From NCBI GenBank assembly GCA_035541995.1, contig DATKMG010000171.1, positions 1 through 11,480 of the forward strand: 11,480 nucleotides of DNA, in the 5' to 3' direction. A program made the translations under genes and the position numbers. Position 1 is the first letter of the stretch. Every line of letters starts with the position of its first letter. Below, one piece after another: positions 1-5,859 of this stretch. A model generated the notes under the pieces. The model did not search any database, had not been told where the DNA came from, and saw nothing but the letters and a program-made list of their open reading frames with translations. The stretch comes from DATKMG01 sp035541995. GTDB lineage: Bacteria > Acidobacteriota > Terriglobia > Versatilivoradales > Versatilivoraceae.

Positions 1-156
1 GCTGTTTGCCTCCATGCCAATTCCTAATCTGACATCTTTAAATTTGTTTCCACTCAGGGTGTGTTTACCATCCTGGGTCATCCCCGTTGTAATACCTTCA
101 GGCATGGATTCAAATTCACAATCCCTCAATATGTGATCCCCTTTCATATACCCCAT
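1..156 (-). CDS. Partial ORF at left edge, beta-helix-like fragment
   Basis: Reading the minus strand, a frame is open from an ATG at 156 to the window edge (52 codons) and carries on past the edge. The peptide includes stretches such as DHILRDCEFES and GNKFKDVRLGIGMEANS. The alternation of short hydrophobic strands with G, N and D turns resembles rungs of right-handed parallel beta-helix (NosD/pectate-lyase-like) proteins; that resemblance is my inference. The frame is also open upstream of the ATG to a stop at 217-219, and the residues there (LRIVGYSYS) look equally coding-like. The real start may therefore be a TTG at 198, or the 5' part of the gene may have been lost. No good ribosome binding site precedes the ATG. 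It could be an edge-truncated gene or a relic. Confidence 0.35.
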   Translation of the reverse strand, partial: MGYMKGDHILRDCEFESMPEGITTGMTQDGKHTLSGNKFKDVRLGIGMEANS

Positions 157-681
157 GGAATAGGAATATCCTACAATTCGTAAGCTTCTGGAAAGCAAGA
201 GAACTACTTCAACGCATTAACGATCCCTCCTTTCTGTTTACTTTCTGAGTCCAATCTGGCCTGACGAGATGCACTCGAGGAGCAGTCATTAATCTGCAAG
301 AATTCGTCAAAATCCGCGTTTTTTGAGGGTGATACTTGAAGGAGAGAACTAGGAAGCCTGCCTTATCTTTGAGGTCCCCACTCTTGCTTATGGGATATAT
401 TGCAGGGGGACAGTCATTATGGTCTCGACTCCTGAAATGTCCCACCATTCCTGTCTCTAGGCAAAATCGTGCGGGTCAATTCTGAACTATTGTGGTGTTG
501 ATCCCAGAGTTGTAAACTGAATCGGAATAGATTCAACGCTTCTCCTCGGCAGAGCCAGGAGGTTCATGTCAGTTCTGCTGGTTCCCACACACTAAGTCTC
601 TCGATGTTTCTCGAGATAGGTCACATTCTCTGAGGAGGATTCAGCCGTGGCCTTTCAATCCAGTCCAAAGGAGGCACTGTG
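157..681. other. Intergenic region, no gene recognised
   Basis: About 520 bp in which I see no convincing gene. The longest open frame (minus strand, about 209-448) has no family resemblance and unnatural composition. A minus-strand AAAGGAGG-type site near 224-232 sits before an ATG that is followed at once by CGT TGA, so it either starts nothing or marks a disrupted gene start. A small dyad, TGAATC-N6-GATTCA at 518-535, lies about 145 bp before the lipoprotein gene. No clear sigma70 promoter could be assigned. Confidence 0.5.
667..674 (+). promoter_or_regulatory. Ribosome binding site deciding the lipoprotein start
   Basis: AAAGGAGG ends 7 nt before ATG at 682 but only 4 nt before the GTG at 679. 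This favours the ATG as the start. Confidence 0.7.
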
Positions 682-1257
682 ATGTTCACGCCAAACCACC
701 AGGGAATTAAATGTCCACTGCTCTTGACCCCGGTTGTAGCGCTGATTCTCGCGCTGACCGGGTGTCAGCAGCCAGCACCTAAAGCGCCGGACACAAGAGC
801 GAAAGATGAGACCGCCATACGTGCCGCTGAGGCCGACATGGCAAAGGCAGTCGCGGCTTTGGACCCGGCTGAGGCGGCGAGTTTCTATACCGACGACGTT
901 GTCGGCATGGCCGTGGACGCTCCCATGGTCCAGGGCAAAGGGAACATGCAGAAGTACTTTGAAGCGATGATGAAGGACAAGCCGGAAATCTCCTGGAAGC
1001 CAGTGAAAGTCGAGGTTGCTCGTTCCGGTGATCTCGCCTATAGCTGGGGTACCGGGAAAGTGAGTGTCAAAGACAAGAAAGGCAAGGTTGCCGAAACGAC
1101 CATCAAATATGCCAGCGTGTGGAAGAAGCAGGCGGACGGAGGCTGGAAGATCGCGGTCGACACGATGATTCCTGATCCCCCTGAAGCGAAAAAGAAGGCA
1201 GGAGGTGATCACCATCATGCGCGAGCGGCCAAGAAAAGCAAGCATAAGGTCAAATGA
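682..1257 (+). CDS. SnoaL-like/DUF4440-type lipoprotein
   Basis: A 191-residue protein. Residues 1-27 form a lipoprotein signal peptide: a hydrophobic stretch ending in the lipobox LTGC, with Cys28 the predicted lipidated residue. It is therefore probably anchored to a membrane facing the periplasm. Residues about 40-170 resemble the NTF2-fold SnoaL/DUF4440 family: an N-terminal helix beginning ETAIRAAEADMAKA, a FYTDDVVGM segment, and a closing strand pattern KYASVWKKQADGGWKIAVD. Members of this family act as small enzymes or ligand-binding proteins, so the substrate cannot be named. The C-terminal 22 residues are Lys/Ala/His rich, with a DHHH run and a basic end. That tail lies outside the domain and could bind metal or polyanions (inference). 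ATG 682 is preferred over GTG 679 because of ribosome binding site spacing. The gene stands alone, with no close neighbour on either side. Confidence 0.85.
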   Translation: MFTPNHQGIKCPLLLTPVVALILALTGCQQPAPKAPDTRAKDETAIRAAEADMAKAVAALDPAEAASFYTDDVVGMAVDAPMVQGKGNMQKYFEAMMKDKPEISWKPVKVEVARSGDLAYSWGTGKVSVKDKKGKVAETTIKYASVWKKQADGGWKIAVDTMIPDPPEAKKKAGGDHHHARAAKKSKHKVK

Positions 1258-1872
1258 GCTACACCCCTGTGGGTAAGTACAGACCACCTGAGTTCATATA
1301 CAGTGTAGCCTGAAAGCTTTGGTGCCGAGCCTCCGTACCCGCAAAAGGCCCGAGAAAGTCTGGATCAATCCCCTAAAGTAAGAAGTCCAGGTGGTTGATT
1401 GAATGAACCTCAAAAACCTTGAGACTTTCCGTCATGATCGCGTTTTCCAGGAAACGTTGGCCTCAGGCACGGTGTAATCGACCACGGGTCATTCTTGAGA
1501 AACTTGTCGGCAATAAGGCGGCAATTACCGCCGAAAGATCAGCTGAGTTATTGAATATTCGTTGAGGAGACACGAGTAAAGTTATTGATAAATGGCTTGT
1601 CCTCTGCCTTGGGCGCAGGGGGGCGCAGGTCCGAGTCTCTTCCTCCATCAGCAAAATCCCTTCCACTGGAGCTTGAGTGGGTTCAGAATAGGTTTTGTCG
1701 TTGGTCCAGTTTTCCTTTCCCTTTTGCCTTCCCCTGCTTCTTGTCCAAACAAAGGGGGCGTCCATGGACTTGGTTCGTCCCCAGGGTGATCTGCTTCGGA
1801 GTCTTTCAGGCCTACTTGCGATTGTTTGGGTGATCAATGCTCACGGCGAGCTTTGCGGTGCCAGGAGTCTTC
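1258..1872. other. Long gap without a recognisable gene
   Basis: About 615 bp. Several overlapping short open frames on both strands (for example around 1463-1837) look like chance openings, with low-complexity F/P/S-rich or R/S-rich translations. A short frame near 1490-1560 reads RVILEKLVGNKAAITAE before a stop; it looks mildly coding-like but I cannot assign it. A GGCGG-N6-CCGCC hairpin is at 1517-1532. The stretch lies before a broken kinase gene and may itself be eroded coding DNA. Confidence 0.4.
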
Positions 1873-2143
1873 ATGATCGGCAAGACACTCGGCCCTTATC
1901 AAATCGTTGAGAAACTTGGCGAAGGCGGCATGGGTGTGGTCTACAAGGCGCAAGACACACGCCTGCGCCATCCCGTGGCCTAGAAGTTCCTGCCCGAAGA
2001 GTTATCCAAGGCCCCCCCACTCACTGGAACGGTTTGAGCATGAAGTTCGGGCCGCCTCAGCCCTGAACCATCCTCACATTGTGAGCATCTACAACATCGA
2101 TGAAGCTGACGGAGTTCACTTCATCGCCATGGAACCTCGTTAG
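1873..2143 (+). pseudogene. Broken Hanks-type Ser/Thr protein kinase (N-lobe only)
   Basis: The translation from ATG 1873 starts MIGKTLGPYQIVEKLGEGG and runs through a perfect kinase glycine loop (G16-x-G18-x-x-G21-V) to the VAxK motif. Three lesions are visible. First, codon 37 (1981-1983) is TAG where the family has a hydrophobic residue just before the ATP-binding lysine (codon 38). Second, a run of seven C at 2012-2018 shifts the frame by +1: after SK the expected DP pair is replaced by 7 nt, and homology resumes in frame 2 as HSLERFEHEVRAASALNHP. Third, the kinase ends at the hinge (HFIAME, then PR and TAG at 2141-2143), so the C-lobe, HRD and DFG motifs are absent. Intact relatives have a kinase domain of about 270 residues, often followed by WD40, TPR or TolB-like repeats. 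This sequence style is typical of Acidobacteriota kinases (family knowledge). It cannot make an active kinase. Confidence 0.88.
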
Positions 2144-2145
2144 CT

Positions 2146-2280
2146 TTTGAAGAAAAAAGGGAAGTTTTGAGATTTGTGAATTCAAAAAACTGTAGTATAT
2201 GTGGCACGAGCCTGATTGGTGTAGAAACAGGGAATAAGTGTGCTTGTCAGAATGATATGGAGGCGGTCCATCGACAGTAG
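2146..2280 (+). pseudogene. Small Cys-rich fragment, possible zinc-ribbon remnant
   Basis: Frame 1 is open from 2110 to TAG 2278-2280 with no ATG until near its end; TTG 2167 or GTG 2176 could serve as starts. The translation carries CSICG, then a spacer, then CAC: Cys codons at 2191, 2200, 2239 and 2245 give C-x2-C-x12-C-x-C. This resembles a compact metal-binding knuckle such as those of small Cys-rich bacterial proteins. The DNA is more A/T rich than the flanking genes. It overlaps nothing known and directly follows the kinase relic. It may be the tail of a deleted gene or a chance frame. No ribosome binding site is apparent. Confidence 0.25.
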
Positions 2281-2299
2281 ATAGCGGAAGCACCAATCA

Positions 2300-3940
2300 A
2301 TGAGCGAAGTCATCACATTCCAGCCCGTCGATTGGGTCATCATCCTGTTCTACGGGGCAGTCATCTTTACCGTCGGTATTTTCGTCGTCCGCAAGCCGGC
2401 TACGACGGAAGGCTATTTCCTGGCGGGACGCAAGCTCCGCTGGCCCTTCATCGGGGCCTCGATGCTGGCCTCGAACATCTCGGCGGAGCATTTTGTCGGG
2501 CTGGCCGGCGGCGGCTATCTGATCGGCATGGCCATCGGCGCCGCGTACGAGTGGAGCGCCATATTCTGCCTGCTTCCGCTCATCCTCGTTTTCCTCTCCT
2601 TTTACCTCAAGAACCGTATTTTCACCGTTCCCGAGTTCCTGGAGCGGCGGTTTGACGCTGGCGTGCGGCTGCTCCTTTCATGGATCATGGTCGTTTTCTC
2701 CATCCTGACCAAGATTTCGATTTCGCTCTGGGCGTCGGCGCTCGTTTTCAGGACGCTGTTCGATTGGGACCCGGCGCTCGTGATCTGGATCCTGGCGATG
2801 ATCACGGCCCTGTACACCATGAAGGGCGGCCTGACCACGGTCGTTTACACCGACGCCATCCAGACGGCGGTCCTCCTGGCCGGTGCGTGCGTCCTTACAG
2901 CCCTCGGCTTGCGCGAAGTCGGCGGCATCGGAGCTCTCCACGCCAAGGTGCCGGCGGAGCTCTTTCAGGCCTTCAAGCCGGCTTCAGACCCGAATATCCC
3001 CTGGACCGGTGCCATTTTCGGCGTGACCTGCCTGGGCGGGGCATTCTACTGGTCCATGGACCAGGTCCTTGTCCAGCGCGCCTTCGCGGCCAGGGACCTG
3101 AACGAAGGACGCAAAGGCGCGATTTTCGCCGGCGCCCTGAAGCTCCTGATCCCGTTTGTGCTCGTGGTGCCGGGAATGATCGCCCGGGCGCTGTGGCCCG
3201 CCTTGCCGCAAGCCGATCAGGCCTATCCGAAGCTCCTTGGATCGGTGATGCCCCACGGTCTGCTCGGCCTCACGGTGGCCGGGCTCACAGCGGCCCTGAT
3301 GGGCCATATGAGCGCCACGTTCAACTCAATCTCAACCATGTTCACCCGAGACCTGTATCTGCGCCGGCGGCCGAACGCGGATCACCAACGGCAGATCCTT
3401 GTGGGAAGGATCGTGGTTGCCGCAGTAGCCGTCCTAGGCGCCCTCTGGGCGCCGGTAATCGGAAGATTCAGCTCACTCTGGGATTACCTCCAGCAGGTGT
3501 CGATCGGCCTCGTGGTTCCGTTTGCAGGGGTCTTTTTTATCGGGGTCGCCTGGAAGCGCATCACGACGAGGGGCGTCTGGGCCGGTACCCTGACCGGATT
3601 CGTTTTCGCGATCATGCTGATGTCGGACCGGATGTGGACACACCTTTACGGCCACTCTCCCTTCCTGCCGTTCATGCATACCAAGTATCTGGAGCCCTGG
3701 CTGCACGGTGCGATCATCGAGTTCCTGATTAGCGCCGCGGTGATGATTGCGGTCAGCATGCGCTCGACGCCGGAGCCGGCCGGGAAGCTCGCGACAACGA
3801 CGATTTGCTGGAGCGCTTTGAAATCCGACATAGGCACGGAGCCGAAGCGGCCGTTCCTCGAGGACTACAAGCCCTGGCTCGTCCTGGTCCTGGCCACGGC
3901 GATCCTGCTCTATGTCATTTTCTCGATTGGAATCATCTGA
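2300..3940 (+). CDS. Sodium/solute symporter (SSS family, SGLT-like)
   Basis: A 546-residue inner-membrane protein, full length for the family, with roughly 13-14 hydrophobic segments. It should couple Na+ entry to uptake of a solute, probably a sugar. Family marks are ASNISAEHFVGLAGGGY at residues 57-73 (the broken TM1 helix), the SSS signature GGLTTVVYTDAIQ at 176-188, and FNSISTMFTRDLY at 341-353. Compared from memory with vSGLT/SGLT1, several sugar-contacting positions look retained: N59, H64 (as in human SGLT1), E84, Y250, K281 and Q398. The position of vSGLT N260 appears to be Gly. The TM8 pair that supplies Na2-site serines in vSGLT reads G335-H336. The start at 2300 lacks a strong Shine-Dalgarno site. 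The gene is clearly more GC-rich than its neighbours and has no operon partner, suggesting separate acquisition. The exact substrate cannot be told. Confidence 0.9.
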   Translation: MSEVITFQPVDWVIILFYGAVIFTVGIFVVRKPATTEGYFLAGRKLRWPFIGASMLASNISAEHFVGLAGGGYLIGMAIGAAYEWSAIFCLLPLILVFLSFYLKNRIFTVPEFLERRFDAGVRLLLSWIMVVFSILTKISISLWASALVFRTLFDWDPALVIWILAMITALYTMKGGLTTVVYTDAIQTAVLLAGACVLTALGLREVGGIGALHAKVPAELFQAFKPASDPNIPWTGAIFGVTCLGGAFYWSMDQVLVQRAFAARDLNEGRKGAIFAGALKLLIPFVLVVPGMIARALWPALPQADQAYPKLLGSVMPHGLLGLTVAGLTAALMGHMSATFNSISTMFTRDLYLRRRPNADHQRQILVGRIVVAAVAVLGALWAPVIGRFSSLWDYLQQVSIGLVVPFAGVFFIGVAWKRITTRGVWAGTLTGFVFAIMLMSDRMWTHLYGHSPFLPFMHTKYLEPWLHGAIIEFLISAAVMIAVSMRSTPEPAGKLATTTICWSALKSDIGTEPKRPFLEDYKPWLVLVLATAILLYVIFSIGII

Positions 3941-3971
3941 TCATTTATCGTGGCGAATTTCAAATCCAAAC

Positions 3972-4015
3972 CACGAACGAAACGAAACAGCTGCCTGTTT
4001 TCCGTGTGGTTCGTG
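3972..4015. repeat. Imperfect dyad downstream of the symporter gene
   Basis: CACGAAC (3972-3978) pairs with GTTCGTG (4009-4015), and AAACAG (3985-3990) pairs with CTGTTT (3995-4000) around a CTGC loop. The middle is partly complementary. The element starts 32 nt after the symporter stop codon. Its arms are made of near-repeats of CACGAA/ACGAAA. It resembles the CACGAA-rich intergenic hairpins seen in many environmental genomes (impression, not verified). It could stabilise or end the symporter transcript, but no T-tract follows. Confidence 0.5.
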
Positions 4016-4229
4016 TATCTTGTAGTCGCTTTCACACGATAAGGGGTCTTGACATTTCTCCGTGCAAATACTGGATCGAAATCGAGAAATCAAGATGAGT
4101 CCCCGAAGACGGGCTAGGATAGAGCAGCCCAGCTGGCATATTGGGCAGGTTCTTTCATTTCAGAACCAGGACCTATCCTTTTGAGCAAATGCGATGACTA
4201 GGTTTTCCAACTGACTTAGATACTTGAAT
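4016..4229. other. Leader region before the dehydrogenase gene
   Basis: No gene seen; together with the dyad this fills the roughly 300 bp gap. A perfect TTGACA at 4049-4054 could be a -35 element, but there is no good TATAAT match 16-18 nt further on, so the promoter is uncertain. GGGCT (4111-4115) can pair with AGCCC (4126-4130), and the overlapping GCCCA (4127-4131) can pair with TGGGC (4142-4146). Those two hairpins would be mutually exclusive, but 5-bp stems are expected by chance. Confidence 0.3.
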
Positions 4230-4237
4230 GGAAAGGA
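4230..4237 (+). promoter_or_regulatory. Ribosome binding site deciding the dehydrogenase start
   Basis: GGAAAGGA lies 11 nt before ATG 4249. The alternative upstream ATG at 4228 has no ribosome binding site and would put MERIPPY ahead of the signal peptide. Confidence 0.6.
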
Positions 4238-4248
4238 TACCCCCCTAT

Positions 4249-5265
4249 ATGCGACGCCTGGTTCTATTGCTTGCCATCTGCGCATTTGCTGTTGCTGCTC
4301 ATGCTCAGACGAAAAAAATCCTACTCGACAGCGCTGATCCAGCCTTGTTAAAGGATCTCCAGAGCGCCTCTTCAAAGGCGAAAATCGTCCCCGTGACGGA
4401 AAGAAATGCACTAAAGGAGATCGGTGATGCCGATGCCTTTATCGGCGATATCACCCCGGAGGAGGTACGGGCTGGCAAGCAACTACAATGGGTGCAAGTC
4501 ATGAGCGCAGGAGTCGAAGGAGTTCTTCATCTCTCCGGCGGCACTGACCTGCGCGACAGCAACATCGTCCTGACGAACAACAAGATTGTACAAGGCCCCG
4601 AAATCGCCGACCATGCCATGGCCATGCTATTGCTGTTAACCCGGCATCTCTATACTTTCTATGAACACAAGCAGCAGGAACTGTGGCAATCACCGCGTCC
4701 CTACCCCGGCATAGAGCTCAATGGCCGAACTGCGGTAATCATCGGTGTCGGCGGAATTGGGACGCAGATCGCCTTTCGCGCCTGGGGCCATGGTATGAAT
4801 GTGATCGGGGTTGACACGAAGGACATTCCCTTCATGCCGGTTATCCAAAAGACCGTCAAGCCTGACCAGTTGGACCAGGTTCTCCCGGAAGCAGATGTCG
4901 TATTCGTCTCGGCGCCTCATACCCCCGTGAGCCATAAGATGATGGGTGCGCAGCAGTTCGACCTAATGAAGAAAGGGTCCTACTTCATCGCTGTCAGCCG
5001 TGGCGGACTTTACGATATGGACGGCTTGGTCAAGGCTCTTGAGAGCAACCATCTCGCAGGCGCCGGTGTGGACGTGACGGACCCAGAACCGCTGCCGAAA
5101 GGCCATCCGCTCTGGAAGTTCGAAAACGTTATCATCACACCGCATGTTGCTGGACAGTCCGATAAAATCGATGACCGCATTGCTAACATTGTCAAAGAGA
5201 ACATCCGCCGCTTTGTCGAGGGGAAGCCACTCATCAACGTTGTCGATAAGGAAAAAGGGTACTGA
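4249..5265 (+). CDS. NAD-dependent D-2-hydroxyacid dehydrogenase with signal peptide
   Basis: A 338-residue protein from ATG 4249. Residues 1-19 (MRRLVLLLAICAFAVAAHA) look like a classic Sec signal peptide with an AHA cleavage site. The remainder is a complete two-domain D-isomer 2-hydroxyacid dehydrogenase. The dinucleotide motif GVGGIG is at 166-171, with Asp189 ending beta2, which favours NAD over NADP. The catalytic trio is Arg251 (in VSRGG), Glu280 (in VTDPEPLP) and His299 (in ITPHVAG). Such enzymes interconvert 2-keto and D-2-hydroxy acids in the cytoplasm. Export would be odd because the cofactor is cytoplasmic and Sec substrates cross unfolded. The RR pair is not followed by a Tat consensus. 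It is a single gene, flanked by the symporter (about 300 bp away) and the truncated DUF4239 gene (110 bp away). Substrate unknown. Confidence 0.88.
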   Translation: MRRLVLLLAICAFAVAAHAQTKKILLDSADPALLKDLQSASSKAKIVPVTERNALKEIGDADAFIGDITPEEVRAGKQLQWVQVMSAGVEGVLHLSGGTDLRDSNIVLTNNKIVQGPEIADHAMAMLLLLTRHLYTFYEHKQQELWQSPRPYPGIELNGRTAVIIGVGGIGTQIAFRAWGHGMNVIGVDTKDIPFMPVIQKTVKPDQLDQVLPEADVVFVSAPHTPVSHKMMGAQQFDLMKKGSYFIAVSRGGLYDMDGLVKALESNHLAGAGVDVTDPEPLPKGHPLWKFENVIITPHVAGQSDKIDDRIANIVKENIRRFVEGKPLINVVDKEKGY

Positions 5266-5375
5266 GAGGGGAAATTAACCTTGCTTCCGCAATCTGCTGT
5301 TGGTGGCTAGTCCTCAACTCCTTCTTCCAAAAGCACTTGCTACCGATTGGGAGCAAACCAGAGGAGCCATAGCGA

Positions 5376-5702
5376 ATGAACAATCCATTGAACCACCCGG
5401 TATTTGTTTTCCTGCTTTCCTTCTTCGTGCTGTGGCTCTCGGCGCGTATCGGGGGGGCCTATCTCAGGAGGTGGCGGAAGCCGGAAGAGGACATACGTGA
5501 AGACCTCGGCGTTATCATGGCCGCTACGCTGACACTGCTCGGCCTCATCATCGGATTCAGTTTTTCGATGGGCATAGGCTGGTACGATCAACGCAAGAAC
5601 TATGAGGAGGCAGAAGCCAACGCGATCGGCACCTTTGTGGCCCATGGTTTGCCGGGTTCACGCTCCAGAAAATGGTCTCACGCCCAATACCAGAGGCAAT
5701 AA
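5376..5702 (+). pseudogene. Truncated DUF4239 (bestrophin-like) membrane protein
   Basis: The start is well supported: GAGGAG at 5361-5366, 9 nt before ATG. Residues 1-86 look like the N-terminus of the DUF4239/bestrophin-like family. There is a first TM at about 8-25, a basic loop RRWRKPEED, a second TM at about 44-66 (GVIMAATLTLLGLIIGFSF), then the signature helix DQRKNYEEAEANAIGT. Relatives are about 250 residues long with two further TMs. Here the family pattern stops at about residue 86 (near 5633), and 22 unrelated residues lead to a stop. I could not find the missing C-terminal half in any frame before the next gene, so a deletion rather than a simple frameshift is likely. A short two-TM protein could still be made. 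Confidence 0.72.
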
Positions 5703-5806
5703 CCTCCTGAAATGATCTAACCTTGATTAAACCGCTCTTTCCGCGTCACGGAACCCGCTAACTACTCCCTTTTTAAACCGATTCTCCCCTATCAGGGGGA
5801 TTTCCA

Positions 5807-5836
5807 CATGGTTTACCAGGGATTAGTGTAACCATG
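5807..5836. promoter_or_regulatory. Operator-like dyad upstream of the glycosyltransferase operon
   Basis: CATGGTTTAC (5807-5816) and GTAACCATG (5828-5836) form an inverted repeat, perfect but for one extra T, around an 11-nt centre. It lies 23 nt before ATG 5860. Just upstream is a compact palindrome, CCCCT-ATC-AGGGG, at about 5786-5798. CAGGGGGATT and CAGGGATT recur 24 nt apart (5793 and 5817). The cluster of symmetric and repeated sites in a 157-bp gap suggests a regulator binding site or mRNA leader structure controlling the operon. Confidence 0.4.
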
Positions 5837-5859
5837 CGAACCCTCAAAGGAGAAAGACC

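Noticed and set aside
518..535. TGAATC-N6-GATTCA dyad as an operator
   Set aside because: A single short dyad far from the nearest start; expected by chance at this length.
655..1287. Long minus-strand open frame (210 codons) over the lipoprotein gene
   Set aside because: It is the antisense shadow of a clear lipoprotein gene with a lipobox and ribosome binding site; its own translation has no family pattern.
1463..1837. 124-codon minus-strand frame and overlapping + frames around 1585-1910
   Set aside because: Overlapping frames on both strands with biased composition, no ribosome binding site and no recognisable domain; likely chance openings.
2680..3732. 350-codon + frame inside the symporter gene
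   Set aside because: Arg/Gly/Pro-rich product of a shifted frame in GC-rich DNA; the symporter frame holds all conserved motifs.
4111..4146. Mutually exclusive hairpins before the dehydrogenase gene as a riboswitch
   Set aside because: Stems are only 5 bp, with no known riboswitch core and no terminator or anti-ribosome-binding-site element.
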